64,000 nt of DNA from DASQDN01 sp963825845 (GCA_963825845.1 CAWGVL010000065.1:288280-352279), one strand, 5' to 3'. Numbered from the stretch's first letter, positions 1 through 10,847 are shown. Made by a program: numbers and translations. Notes: generated by a model not told the origin, from the letters alone.

Positions 1-819
1 CCCTCGGTCTCTTGCGAGGGCGTTGTCGGGTTGCCGGAGTTTTGTACCATGTAGCGGCCGATTATCGCCTGTGGGCGAAGAGACCCGGAGGAGTTGTACC
101 GCTCGAACGTGGAAGGTACGCGAAACATAATGCCACGCGCCGAAGCCGCGGGGTTGAGAGGGTGGTGTACACGAGCACAGTGGGGTGCATCGGGGTTCCC
201 GAGGGCGGGATCGGGGATGAGGATGCCGGTAATGAAGCAGGATATGCAGGGTGCCTACAAGCGATCGAAGTTTCTGGCGGAGAAGGCGGCGCTGGAGACT
301 GCGCGTGAACGAAGCTTTCCGGTCGTGATCGTGAATCCGACAGCGCCGATCGGTGACCATGACTGGAAACCCACGCCGACCGGCAAGATCGTAGTCGATT
401 TTCTGCGGCGGAAAATGCCGGCGTACGTGGATACCGGGTTGAACGTAGTGGATGTGCGAGATGTGGCCGGCGGGTCATTTATTGGCATGCGAACGGGGCC
501 GTCCGGGGGAACGATAATTCTGGGCGGCGAAAATCTAACGCTCCAGCAGATCTTTGAGAAACTGGAAAGGATCAGCGGGTTAAAGCGCCAAAGGTCAGGA
601 TTCCATATGCCGTTGCCTACGCGGCGGGTAGTGAGTCACGACGTGGGCAAATGTAGCGGATAGAACCGCGGGCGCCGCTGGATGCGGTGAAAATGGCACG
701 TAAGAAGATGTGGGTTCGCCATGACAAGGCGCTCGCCGAACTCGGGTACATGCCGGGATCGTCTACGGAGGCCTTGCGACGGGCTGTGGAATGGTTTCGT
801 GCGCAATGGTTACGTCTGA
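1..819 (+). CDS. hpnA: Hopanoid-associated sugar epimerase HpnA, 5' end cut by window
   Basis: This is an NAD-dependent epimerase/dehydratase (extended SDR) of the HpnA type found in hopanoid lipid clusters. Pieces in successive frames give the family's order: HVAADYRLWA, YRSNVEGTRNIM, ERVVYTSTVG, then YKRSKFLAE (the SDR active-site YxxxK), VVIVNPTAPIGD, KPTPTGKIVVDFL, LNVVDVRDVA, ILGGENLTL and a C-terminal ARKKMW/AVEWFRA segment. The Rossmann N-terminus lies outside the window. The frame changes at least five times, so the stop (TGA 817-819) is inferred from the expected ending RANGYV. It sits directly before hpnG. Base composition is clearly less GC-rich than the DNA after 4.3 kb. Family assignment is strong; the substrate is not defined by the sequence. 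Confidence 0.8.
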
Positions 820-821
820 GT

Positions 822-1456
822 TTGCGGACGATACTGGTGGTCGCGGCGGAAAGCTTCGAGCTGAAGCACATTCGGGCGCAGGGACGAGCAAAGTGGATTT
901 TGGCGGCGAACGGGCCAGGTCCGACGCTGGCGGGCCGAGGCGGCTGGAAGGGTGACGGACCGGCGTGGACGCGGTGATGAGCGTAGGGTTATGCGGCGCG
1001 CTGATGGACGAGCTTGAAAGTTGGCGATATTGTCGTCGGTCATGCGGTAAATGGATGGTCAATTCGACGTCCCGCGTCATGGCGGAAGTCGCTATTTGGC
1101 CGGACCGATCGCTTCCGTTGATCACGTGGCGCAGACGGTCGCGGAAAAGACAGCCTCTGAGAGCAAACCGGCGCGATCGCGGTGGAAATGGAAGCTGCCG
1201 CGGTACTCGAGCGCGCGCAGCGATTGGGGTGTGCCGTTTTACTGTGTTCGGGCGGTGTCGGATACGGCTCAAGAGGGGTTCGGCTGGATCTGAATGCGAC
1301 GCGGGACACGTGCGGGCCGGTTTCGGGTGGGCAGGATCCTGGCGCAGGCAGTGCGACGGCCGTTAACGGGAGTTCCGGAGTTGCTGCGGCTGCGTCGGAA
1401 TCAGCGAACGGCGGTTCGAGGCATTGGGAGAGTTTATTGGAAACTGCAGTTTCTGA
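822..1456 (+). CDS. hpnG: Hopanoid-associated phosphorylase / adenosylhopane nucleosidase HpnG
   Basis: This is a nucleoside-phosphorylase-fold protein of the HpnG family, which removes adenine from adenosylhopane to give ribosylhopane during extended hopanoid synthesis. Visible pieces are ILVVAAESFELKHI near the N-terminus, SVGLCGALMDELKVGDIVVG (crossing a frame break), AIAVEMEAAAVLERA (the purine-binding MEAAA stretch typical of MTA/SAH nucleosidase relatives), and FYCVRAVSDTAQE. The protein would be about 210 residues, normal for HpnG. The likely start is TTG at 822, three bases after the hpnA stop, and the stop is TGA at 1454-1456. The frame breaks several times, including in the middle third around 1,080-1,190, so exact ends are inferred. 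Confidence 0.7.
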
Positions 1457-1492
1457 GGAGCAAGTAGGTCCGACATTGCCGTGCCGCCGACG

Positions 1493-2548
1493 ATGAAGGC
1501 TGCCGTGTACGTGGGCCAGCAGACTGTCCAGTGTAGACGAAGTGCCCACGCCCGAGATCGGCGCAGGAGAGCTGCTGGTCCGCGTCGAAGCATGCGGCAT
1601 CTGCCACACGGACCTGAAAAAAATCGAGTACGATCTGCTTCCCGGTCCGCGGATCTTCGGTCACGAGACTGCCGGTACGGTCGTTGCCGACTGGTGAGGG
1701 CGTATCGGCGTTTGCTCCCGGGGACCGGGTCATCGCGTTCCATCACATTCCGTGTCTCCATTGTTTTTATTGCAATCGCAAGCTATATGCGCAGTGCCCA
1801 GTCTATAAGAAGGTGGGCATCACGGCTGGCTTCGAGCCCGCCGGTGGCGGCTTCGGACAGTACATCCGAATCATGGACTGGATTGTCGCCGCGGCGTCGA
1901 GAAGATTCCCCATGGCGTGAGTTTCGAGCGCGCTTCGCTGGTAGAGCCGTTTAATACCTGTCATAAAGCCATGCACACGGCGGATCCGCAACCCGGTGAC
2001 GTCGTGCGTCGTGCTGGGGCAAGGGCCGATCGGGTCTGATGTTTACACTGCTCGCCAATCGGGCGGGCGCACGCGTCATTGGGACCGACACGATTTCGCC
2101 ACGGCTGCAACTTTCGCGGCAATTCGGGGCGGAGAGACTCTGGACCCCGAACGGACAATGTAGATGATGCGCGTGAAGAAACGCCGAGGCCGGGGCGCTG
2201 ACTTGGTGATCGTTGCTGTTTCGGCCCCCGGTCTGGTCGAGCAGGCGGTGCGCTGCTCCCGTCCGGGCGCCAAAATTCTCCTGTTCTCGCAGACTTCAGA
2301 CAAGGAAAGATTTGAAGTTCAGGTGCTGACATCTGCGTAGGTGAGCGTATGATTTTCGGATCATATAGCGCCTCGGTTGACCTGCAGAAAGAATCGGCTA
2401 GACTGGTGTTCAGCGGCGAATTGCCGTTGGATGATCTCATTTCTCATCGTTTGCCGCTGGACCAGATCGCCTCAGGATTCCATATGGCTCGGCAGCCGGA
2501 TGAGAGATCGTTAAAATAATCGTTCAGCCACAGAGGTGGACTTCGTGA
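1493..2548 (+). CDS. Zinc-dependent alcohol dehydrogenase (MDR family), first of two
   Basis: This is a medium-chain dehydrogenase/reductase of about 350 residues. It opens MKAAVYVGQQTV from ATG 1493. Catalytic-zinc residues are in ACGICHTDLK and FGHETAGTV, the structural-zinc loop is PCLHCFYCN followed by QCP, and the nucleotide-binding part is VVLGQGPIGLMFTLLA. The closing part SFGHMARQPDE-like region ends at TGA 2546-2548. Frame breaks lie near 1,530, 1,690, 1,900, 2,010 and 2,170. The last four bases overlap the next gene (GTGA), indicating translational coupling. Its place between hpnG and hpnC suggests a linked role, but the substrate cannot be read from sequence; a polyol or threonine dehydrogenase-like activity is equally possible. 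Confidence 0.7.
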
Positions 2549-3579
2549 AAACAGAGATGATGGCTGCCGTCCTCTACGGCAGGGAGCACCTGGAGGTAGA
2601 GCCCGTCGCCGTACCGATATCGAGTAGGGGTGACGTTCTGGTACGTGTAGGGCGGCGCTGACCTGCGGGACCGACGTCAAGGTGTTTCGCCGCGGATATC
2701 ACGCTCGAATGATCGTGCCGCCTGCTTTGTTCGGTCACGAGTTGGCCGGCGACATCGTAGCCGTCGGTGAGGATGTCAAGGGTTTCGTGTAGGGCAGCGC
2801 GTCGTGGCGGCAAATTCCGCACCGTGCCTCGATTGCTATTACTGCAAACGCGGCTTAGAGAATCTCTGTGAAGATCTGCTGTTCAATAACGGCGCGTACG
2901 CCGAATACATCCGCATCCCCGCCCGCATCGTTAAGCGTAACATGTACGAGATTCCGGCGCATGTCAGTTATCAGGATGCGGCTCTGATCGAGCCTCTGGC
3001 ATGCGTGATTCGCGGCTTGGAAGAGACCCATGTGGCCCAGGCGATCACGTTGCGGTCATCGGCTTGGGCCCATCGGTTTGATGTTTGTCCGGCTGGCGAA
3101 GATCTACGGGGCTCGTGTAATCGCGCTCGGACGCCGTTAACACAGTTGGAGCGGGCAGCTCGGATGGGAGCGGAAGAGTTGCTGAAACGAGTACAGAGCC
3201 CGACGTCGTACAGGCTGTCAAGGAACTGACAAAAGGGCGCGGCGTGGACATAGCAATCGAGGCGGTCGGAAAACCGTCCACGTGGCAGATGGCCGTCAGC
3301 ATGCTTCGCCGCGGCGGTACGGTGAACTTTTTCGGTGGATGTCCCAACGACAGTCATGTCGCTTTGGATACATCGCTGCTCCACTATTCGGAGATTACGT
3401 GCAAGGCGAGCTTCCATCACACGCCCATGCACATCCGCAAAGGGCTGGAGGCAGTCAGCCGTGGAGACATTACTGCTCGCGACTTCGTCAATCGGGAAGA
3501 GCCATTCACCAATCTCCTCGAAGTGATGCGTCATCTGATGAGCCACAACGGTCACATGAAGACGGCGATCATTCCCTAG
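2545..3579 (+). CDS. Zinc-dependent alcohol dehydrogenase (MDR family), second of two
   Basis: This second MDR dehydrogenase is similar in plan to the one before it but distinct in sequence. It begins at GTG 2545 (VKTEMMAAVLYG). Catalytic-zinc residues lie in CGTDVKVF and FGHELAGDIV, the structural-zinc motif is PCLDCYYCKRGLENLC, and the cofactor region reads VAVIGLGPIGLMF across a break near 3,050. The C-terminal half from GVDIAIEAVGKPSTW to KTAIIP and TAG 3577-3579 is uninterrupted. Two adjacent, coupled paralogues could form a heteromeric enzyme or act in sequence. The next gene starts two bases after the stop, so all five genes here probably form one transcript. Confidence 0.75.
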
Positions 3580-3581
3580 GA

Positions 3582-4315
3582 GTGGAATACCTTCTCCCAG
3601 AACATTTCGTCCGGTCCCCTGATGCGCTTGAGCGGACTTGGACTCACGCTGAAGCGGAGCTTATACTCGCTGGCTCGCAAATTCGCATTACGAGAATTTC
3701 CACGTTGTCAGCTTCCTGCTTCCTAAGCACCTTCATCAGGATTTTTATAATGTATATTCGTTTTGCCGCTGGTCAGACGATCTAGGGGATGAAATTGGCG
3801 ACACAGCGGAGAGTCTGCGTCTCCTTGCATGGTGGCGCGGGGAACTGGACCGGATGTATTCCGGAGAGGCTCAGCATCCCGTGTTCGTTGCGCTCATGGG
3901 TACGGTCCGGAAATACGATCTGCCGGTGAGCCGTTCTCGGATTTGATCCACGCTTTCGTTCATGATCAGACAGTGACGCGGTATGCCACATGGGACGATG
4001 TGCTGCATTACTGCAAATATTCGGCGAATCCGGTAGGCCGATTGCTGCTGTATTTATGCGGATATCGTGACGCCGAAAGGCAGCGTTTATCGGACTCGAC
4101 CTGTACTGGCTGCAACTGGCGAATTTCTGGCAGGACGTCTCCATCGATTTGAAGAAGGATCGAGTGTACATTCCACAGGAAGCGATGACGACGAATGGCT
4201 ACACGGATCGCGAGTTGTTTAGCGGCATCGAGGACGCGCGATTCCAGGCGATCATGAGGGATGTAGTCGGCCGTGCGCGTGAACTCTTCATGGAGGGTCT
4301 GCCGCTTGCGCAACT
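3582..4315 (+). CDS. hpnC: Squalene synthase HpnC, truncated at the chimeric join
   Basis: This is a head-to-head prenyl synthase of the HpnC/HpnD (squalene/phytoene synthase) family, which in bacteria builds squalene for hopanoids. It starts at GTG 3582 (VEYLLPEHF). The first aspartate-rich motif is in CRWSDDLGDE (about residue 70), followed by WWRGELD, ANPVGRL, and the second motif in LANFWQDVSIDLKKDRVYIP. The last recognisable residues are ARELFMEGLPLAQL, after which similarity stops and actinobacterial DNA begins on the other strand. About 240 residues remain of roughly 280 expected, so the C-terminus is missing. Breaks occur near 3,720-3,780 and 3,930. HpnC is favoured over HpnD because of its start-side sequence. 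Confidence 0.7.
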
Positions 4316-4325
4316 GCGCGCGGGC
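4300..4325. other. Chimeric junction between two genomes
   Basis: Left of this point the plus strand encodes HpnC; right of it the minus strand encodes the C-terminal part of a polyprenyl synthase (SYAEDARAQL). Both proteins lose their ends here. The shared stretch gcgcaactgcgcgc (about 4,308-4,321) can be read as part of either gene, a typical microhomology join. GC content and codon use change abruptly at the same place. Confidence 0.75.
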
Positions 4326-5328
4326 GTCCTCGGCGTAGCTGCGGACGGTCTCCCGGGCCCGCTTCAGCGCCGGGCGACTCCCGGAGCAGGCCCAGCGCCT
4401 CGGCGTGCAGCGCGTCGTCGGTCAGCGGGCCGGTCGCCAGGATCTCCCGCAGCCGCACCGAGGAGGCATCGGAGTCGTCCGCCGGCGCGCGCGTAGAGCA
4501 CCGGCAGCGTCGGCACGCCCTCGCGCAGGTCGGTGCCGGGGGTCTTGCCCGACTGGCTCGACTCGGAGGCGATGTCGAGCAGGTCGTCGGAGAGCTGGAA
4601 GGCGACGCCGATCGTCTCGCCGTACCCGGCGAGGGCGTCGACGTGCTCGCTCGGCGGCACCGCCGAACATGCCGCCGAACCGGGCCGACGTGGCGATCAG
4701 CGAGCCGGTCTTCTCGGCGATCACGTGCAGGTAGTGGTCGACCGGGTCGTCGCCGTCGCGCGGGCCCGACGGTCTCCGCGATCTGGCCGTGCACCAGCCG
4801 GGCGAAGGTGCGCGCCTGCAGCCGGACCGCCTCGGGGCCCAGGTCGGCCGCGATGTCCGCGGCGCGGGCGAAGAGGTAGTCGCCGACCAGGATGGCCACC
4901 GAGTTGGTCCAGCGGGAGTTGGCGCTCGGCGCGCCCCGCCGGACGGCGGCCTCGTCCATCACGTCGTCGTGGTACAGCGTGGCGAGGTGGGTGAGCTCCA
5001 TCACCACGGCGGCCGGCACCACCTGCGGCGCCGGTCGGGTCGCCGAACTGCGCGCCCAGCGCCACCAGCAGCGGCCGGAACCGCTTCCCGCCGGCCTCGA
5101 CCAGGTGCCGGGCGGCCTCGGTGACGAACGGGTCGGCGCTGGACACGCTGGCCCGCAGCTCGACCTCGACCGTCGTCCAGCAGGCCCAGCACGGACGCCT
5201 CGACGCGGGGATCGGCGAGGTGGAGGCCGAGCGCGCCGAACTGACCCGTGCCCGCCCGACCCCGACGACCGCCGGAGCCGGACGGCACCTGAACGCTCGC
5301 CCGCCGGAATCACCACGCCATCAACCAT
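4310..5328 (-). CDS. Polyprenyl diphosphate synthase (all-trans, quinone side chain), 3' end truncated
   Basis: This enzyme adds isopentenyl diphosphate units to make a long-chain polyprenyl diphosphate, probably the menaquinone side chain. It starts at ATG 5328 (MVDGVVIPAGERSG). It shows GGKRFRPLLVALGAQFGD, the first aspartate-rich motif LYHDDVMDEA (about 4,950-4,980, residue 120), VAILVGDYLFARA, LVHGQIAETVG, and the second motif FQLSDDLLDIASE (about residue 245). The C-terminus is cut at the chimeric join after ARAQL, leaving about 335 residues. Frame breaks occur near 5,270, 5,170, 5,035, 4,765, 4,665, 4,490 and 4,380. Location just downstream of nuoN, with mqn and menG genes in the same window, supports a quinone role; exact chain length cannot be told. 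Confidence 0.8.
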
Positions 5329-5417
5329 GCCACACCCGTTCGACCTGCTCCGGACCGGGGATACGGACCGGGGGCCGGCACGTGACACGCACCGGCCCCC
5401 GGTGCCGGTCACTTCGG

Positions 5418-6986
5418 TCATCGCACGAATTCGGCGGCATCCGTTGGCCAGGTCGAGCAGCGGCGCCGGGGCGACGCCCAGCACCAGCGTGGCCAGCACG
5501 CCGATCATCAGCGCCGCCGAGGTGAGCGCACCGGGCACGGTGACCGTCGGGGTGGACTCGCCCGGCTCGGAGAGCCACATCATCACCACGACCCGCAGGT
5601 ACGGGAAGGCCAGCACCATGCTGGTCAGCACACCGGCGATCACCAGCCAGGCCTGGTCCGCCTCCAGCGCCGGCGCCGAAGACCGCGAACTTGCTGGTGA
5701 AGCCGCTGGTCAGCGGGATACCGGCGAAGGCCAGCAGGATGAAGGTGAAGACGCCGGCGAAGAACGGCGACCGCCGGCCCAGCCCGGCCCAGCGGGACAG
5801 GTGGGTGGCCTCCCCGTCGGCGTCCCGGACCAGGGTCACCACGGCGAACGCGGCGAGCACCGAGAAGCCGTACGCGACCAGGTAGAACATCGTGCCGGAG
5901 AGCCCGTCCCGGCTCGGCGCCAGCACACCGACCAGCAGGTAGCCGGCGTTCGCGATCGACGAGTACGCCAGCAGCCGCTTGATGTCGGTCTGGGTGACCG
6001 CGAGCACCGCGCCGACCAGCATGGTCAGCACCGCCACCGCGCCGAGGACCGGCGTGAAGTCCCAGGCGGCGCCCGTCGAACGCGACGTGGAGGACGCGCA
6101 GCAGGGCGCCGAACGCGGCGACCTTGGTGCAGGCGGCCATGAACGCCGGTGACCGGGGTCGGCGCGCCCTGGTAGACGTCCGGCGTCCAGACGTGGAACG
6201 GCGCCGCGGCGGCCTTGAACAGCAGGCCGATGGCGAGCAGCGCCATGCCGGCGAAGAGCAGCACCTGGCTGGCCGGCGGAGTCGGTCGACCGCGGCGTGC
6301 ACGGTCGCGAAGTCGACGCCGGCCGACCGGCCCGGGATGCCGGCGGTGAAGCCGTAGATCAGCGCCACCCCGAACAGGAAGAACGCCGAGGCGTACGCGC
6401 CGAGCAGGAAGTACTTCATCGCCGCCTCCTGGCTCAGCAGCCGCCGGCGGCGGGCCAGCGCGCAGAGCAGGTAGAGCGGCAGCGAGAAGACCTCGAGCGC
6501 GATGAACATGGTCAGCAGGTCGTTCGCCGCGACGAAGATCAGCATGCCGCCGAGCGCGAACATGGTCAGCGGGTAGACCTCGGTGGCGCCGCTGCGCCCG
6601 TCGGCCTGCCGCCGGTCCGTCGGCCGACTCGGCGGTGATCGCGGCCTGGGCGACGAACGCGCCGCCCCGCTCGACCGAGCGCTCGCCGATCAGCAGCAGC
6701 GCCATCGCGGCCGAGCACCAGGATCGCGCCCTGGAGGAACAGCGTCGGCCCGTCGACCGCGAGCGCGCCGCCGGCGGTGATCATCCGGTCGTCGGCGTTG
6801 AGCGATCACCATCGATCAGCGCCGCGAGCACCGCCAGCAGGGCCAGCGTCGAGCTGCACCACGTGCCGCGCAGCCGGCGCGGCACGAACGCCTCGACCAG
6901 GACGCCGACGCAGGCCGCGCCCAACATGATCAGGATCGGCGCGAGCGCCGCGTAGTCGATCGACGGCAAGCTTCAGCTCAGGTCAC
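5418..6986 (-). CDS. nuoN: NADH-quinone oxidoreductase subunit N
   Basis: This is a membrane antiporter-like, proton-pumping subunit of complex I, about 520 residues and many-helix. The start is GTG 6986, overlapping the nuoM stop (AAGTGA). Recognisable stretches include PSIDYAALAPILIMLGAA, FVAANDLLTMFIALEVFSLPLYLL, EAAMKYFLLGAYASAFFLFG, QTDIKRLLAYSSIANAGYLL and IPLTSGFTSKF, ending LLDLANAAEFVR after correcting one base near 5,437. Stop is TGA 5418-5420. At least eight frame breaks interrupt it. It is the last gene of the 14-gene nuo operon. The polyprenyl synthase starts 90 bases later on the same strand. Confidence 0.93.
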
Positions 6987-8522
6987 TTTGCGGCCTCCTG
7001 GACGGCTGCCGACCGTCGGGGCCGGGATCGGTCTTGCCGACGTCCTGCATGGTCGCCTGGACGGCCGGGTTGATGACATCGGTGACCGGCTTCGGGATAG
7101 AAGCCGAGCAGCACGATCAGCGCGATCAGCGGGGCGACCACGACCTTCTCGCGCAGGGTGAGGTCCCGGCGCATGCCGTCGACCTCGGTCAGCGCCGGGT
7201 TGAGCGTGCCCTGGGTGGTGCGCTGCACCATCCACAGCACGTACGCGGCGGCCAGGATGATGCCGAGCGTGGCGATCACCGCGACCGGCTTGTTCACCGT
7301 GAAGGTGCCGATCAGCACCAGGAACTCGGAGACGAACGGCGCCGTGCCGGGCAGCGCCAGCGAGGCGAGACCGGCGAAGAAGAGCACGCCGGCCAGCACC
7401 GGCACCAGCTTGCCGGCGCCGCCGAAGTCGCTGATCAGGGCCGAGCCGCGCCGGGCGACCAGCATGCCGACCACCAGGAAGAGCAGGCCGGTGGCCAGGC
7501 CGTGGTTGAGCATGTAGAGCACCGCGCCGGTGCCGGCCTGGGTGGTGAAGGCGAAGATGCCGACGCCGATGAAGCCGAAGTGCGCGATCGAGGTGTACGA
7601 CGACCAGCCGCTTGAGGTCGTTCTGGCCGACCGCCAGCAGCGCGGCGTAGATGATGCCGATCACGCCGAGCGCCAGCGCCCACGGCGCGAACCAGCGCGA
7701 CGCCTCGGGGAACAGCGGCAGGCAGTAGCGCAGGATGCCGAACGTGCCGACCTTGTCCAGCACGCCGACCAGCAGCGCGGCGGCACCGGCCGGGGCCGCG
7801 CCACCGGCGTCCGGCAGCCAGGTGTGGAACGGGAAGAACGGCGCCTTGATCGCGAAGGCGAGGAAGAAGCCGAGGAACAGCCAGCGCGCGGTGCCGGTGG
7901 CAGATGTCCACCTGGGTCAGCGTCTGCCAGTCGAAGGTGTTCCCGCCGACCACCCACAGGCCGATCACCGCGGCCAGCATGAACAGGCCGCCGACCAGCG
8001 AGTAGAGGAAGAACTTCACCGCCGCGTACTGCCGCTGGTGGCCGCCGTAGCTGCCGATGAGGAAGTACATCGGCACCAGCATGACCTCGAAGAACACGTA
8101 GAACAGGAAGACGTCGGCGGCGGCGAAGACGCCGATCATCGTGCACTCGAGGACCAGCAGCAGCGCGAAGTAGGCCGGCACCGACCGCTTCGACGGCGTC
8201 GGCGTCGTGCCAGCGACGCCAGGATCACCAGCGGCACCAGCACCGCGATCAGCATCAGCATCACCAGCGCGATGCCGTCGGCGGCGAAGGTGAAGCTGGC
8301 GCCCCAGGTCGGGATCCACGGGTACGACTCGCGGAACTGGAACCGGTCACCGCCGGCCTTGAAGGCGACCCACATGACCACCGAGAGCACCAGCACGAGC
8401 AGCGACCAGCCGAACGCCACCTGCTTGGCCAGCTCCGGCCGGCTGCGCGGCAGCAGGGCCACCACCAGGGCGCCGACCAGCGGCGCCACGGTGAGCACCG
8501 AGAGGAACGGGAAGTCGGACAT
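6983..8522 (-). CDS. nuoM: NADH-quinone oxidoreductase subunit M
   Basis: This is the second antiporter-like proton-pumping subunit of complex I, about 513 residues. It starts at ATG 8522 (MSDFPFLSVLTVAPLVG). Landmarks are TFAADGIALVMLMLIAVLVP, LLVLECTMIGVFAAADVFLF, FYVFFEVMLVPMYFLIGSYG, a KFFLYSLVGGLFMLAAVIGL helix, GQNDLKRLV (conserved transport-site lysine region), MLNHGLATGLLFLVVGML and FVSEFLVLIGTF. The stop TGA 6983-6985 overlaps the nuoN start. Frame breaks lie near 8,210, 7,900, 7,600, 7,095 and 7,015. There is a 62-base gap after nuoL. Confidence 0.93.
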
Positions 8523-8584
8523 TATTCGGCCTTACCTCCGTCGTGACTGCGTGGTCCGCCGGCGGGGGCGGCCGGTGAGGTCGA

Positions 8585-10521
8585 TCACGCCAACCACCCC
8601 GCCTGCACCGCCAGGAACGCCGCCACCACGAGCAGCGCGCCGGCCAGGATGGAAGTCGCGTACGACCGCACGAAGCCGGTCTGCAGCCGCCGGAGCCGGC
8701 CCGAGCCGCCGCCGACCGCCGGCGGCGAGGCCGTTGACCAGCCCGTCGATGCCCCGGTTGTCGAGGTAGACCAGCGCCCGGGTGAGGAAGATGCCCGGCT
8801 TCTCGAAGACCGCCTCGTTGAACGCGTCGGTGTAGAGGTTGCGGCGGGCGGCGGTGACCAGCGCGCCGGCCGGCTGCTGCTGCGGGGCCGTGCCGGTGCG
8901 GAACAGCGCCCAGGCCAGCCCGGCGCCGAGCACGGTGACCAGCCAGCGACAGCGATGGTGATCAGCCAGTGCGCGAGGACCGGCTCGTGCTCCGCGTGCT
9001 CGCCGCCGAGCCCGGCGGTCGCGGTCAGCCAGTCCGGCACGGAGGTGGCCAGCAGGCAGCCGGCGCCGACCGAGCCGACCGCCAGCAGGATCAGCGGGAT
9101 CGGTCATGAGCTTCGGCGACTCGTGCGGGTGCTCGATGTCCTCGGTCCACCGCTTCGGGCCGTGGAAGGTGAGCACGAACAGCCGGGTCATGTAGAACGC
9201 GGTCAGCCCGGCGCCGAGCAGCGCCGCGCCGCCGTACAGCCAGGCGGTCCAGTCGTCCCGCTCGAAGGCGGCCGCGATGATCGGCTCCTTGGAGAAGAAG
9301 CCGGACAGCGGCGGGATGCCGATGATGGCCAGCCAGCCCATCATGAAGGTCAGCCAGGTGATCTTCATGTACTTCGACAGGCCGCCGAAGCGGCGGATGT
9401 CGACCTGGTCGTTCATGCCGTGCATGACCGAGCCGGCGCCGAGGAACATGTTGGCCTTGAAGAAGCCGTGCGCCAGCAGGTGGATGATGGCCAGCGCGTA
9501 CGCCCCGCCGCCGAGGCCGACGCCGAGGAACATGTAGCCGATCTGGCTCACCGTCGACCAGGCGAGCACCCGCTTGATGTCGTCCTTGGCCGCGCCGATG
9601 ATGCAGCCCATCAGCAGCGTGAGCGCGCCGACGCTGACCACCACGGTCTGCAGCGTCGGCGTTGGCCGAGAAGATCGGGTTGGACCGGGCGATCAGGTAG
9701 ACGCCCGCGGTGACCATGGTGGCGGCGTGGATGAGCGCCGACACCGGGGTCGGGCCCTCCATCGCGTCCGGCAGCCACGCCTGCAGCGGGAACTGGCCGG
9801 ACTTGCCGGCCGCGCCGAGCAGCAGCAGCAGGCCCAGCACCAGCACGGTGGTCGCCGGTCAGCGAGCCGACCCCGTTGAAGACCTCGTCGTACTGGGTGG
9901 TGCCGAGGGTGGCGAACATGAGGAAGATGCGCGATGGCCAGGCCGGCGTCGCCGACCCGGTTCATCAGGAACGCCTTCTTGCCGGCGGTGGCCGCGCTCG
10001 GCCGCGTCGTACCAGAAGGAGATCAGCAGGTACGACGCCAGACCGACGCCCTCCCAGCCGAAGTAGAGCATCACGTAGTTGTTGCCGAGCACCAGCAGCA
10101 GCATCGCCGCGACGAACAGGTTGAAGTAGCCGAAGAACCGCCGGCGGCCCGCGTCGTGCGCCATGTACCCGACCGCGTAGAGGTGGATCAGGAAGCCCAC
10201 CCCGGTGATCAGCAGCACGAAGACCGCGGCCAGCGGGTCGAAGAGCAGCCCGAAGTCGACCTTGAAGTCGCCGACCGCGATGAACGTGCCACAGGCTCAG
10301 CTCGACCGGACTTGTTCTCCAGGCCGCGCAGCTGGAAGAAGTAGGTCAGGCCGAGCACGAAGGCGGCGCCGATGGCGGCCACGCCGAGCCAGTGCCCCCA
10401 GCGGTCGGCCCGCCGGCCGAGCAGCAGCAGGATCGCCGCGCTGGCCAGCGGGATCGCCACCAGCAGCCAGACGCTGCCCAGCAGCCCCGATGGCGTTGCG
10501 GCGTAGCTCGCGACGCGTCAT
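8585..10521 (-). CDS. nuoL: NADH-quinone oxidoreductase subunit L
   Basis: This is the largest antiporter-like membrane subunit of complex I, carrying the lateral helix; about 645 residues from ATG 10521 (MTRRELRRNAIG). Landmarks are LLLLGRRADRWGHW, ITGVGFLIHLYAVGYMAHD, LYFGWEGVGLASYLLISFWY, SGQFPLQAWLPDAMEGPTPV, SALIHAATMVTAGVYLIARS, KDDIKRVLAWSTVSQIGYMF and IPPLSGFFSKEPIIAAAF. The C-terminus ends AAFLAVQAGWLA at stop 8585. Frame breaks are near 10,490, 10,295, 10,005, 9,930, 9,855, 9,660, 9,105, 8,950 and 8,720. The order of nuoL between nuoK and nuoM is as in other actinobacteria. Confidence 0.94.
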
Positions 10522-10539
10522 CGTTCCACCGAGGACCCC

Positions 10540-10839
10540 TCAGTACTTCAGCAGGTTGGCGTCGTCGACGCTCGCGGAGCGCCGGGTCCGGAAGATCGAC
10601 ATGATGATCGCGAGCCCGACCACGACCTCGGCCGCCGCCACCACCATCACGAAGAACGCCATGATCTGGCCGTTCAGGTCGCCGTTGATCCGGCTGAAGG
10701 TGACCAGCGCCAGGTTGGCCGCGTTGAGCATCAGCTCGATGCACATGAACAGCACGATCGCGTTGCGCCGGACCAGCACCCCGACCGCGCCGATGGTGAA
10801 CAGCACCGCGGCGAGCACCAGGTAGTAGTCAGGCTGCAC
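10540..10839 (-). CDS. nuoK: NADH-quinone oxidoreductase subunit K
   Basis: This 99-residue, three-helix membrane subunit of complex I is intact in one frame. It starts MQPDYYLVLAAVLFTIGAVG and includes the conserved membrane glutamates in FMCIELMLNAANLALV and VVAAAEVVVGLAI, which lie on the proton path. It ends DDANLLKY. The gene lies 8 bases after nuoJ and 18 bases before nuoL. It is one of the few complex I genes here with no sequence error. Confidence 0.96.
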   Translation of the reverse strand: MQPDYYLVLAAVLFTIGAVGVLVRRNAIVLFMCIELMLNAANLALVTFSRINGDLNGQIMAFFVMVVAAAEVVVGLAIIMSIFRTRRSASVDDANLLKY

Positions 10840-10847
10840 GGGGTCGA

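Noticed and set aside
1..4310. Hopanoid cluster as horizontally acquired island in the actinobacterium
   Set aside because: The join truncates genes on both sides, shares microhomology and lacks any mobility gene or repeat; a chimera explains it more simply.
4892..6142. Long plus-strand open frame opposite the prenyl synthase and nuoN
   Set aside because: It is antisense to two clear gene families and has the Arg/Gly/Ala composition typical of reverse readings of very GC-rich coding DNA.
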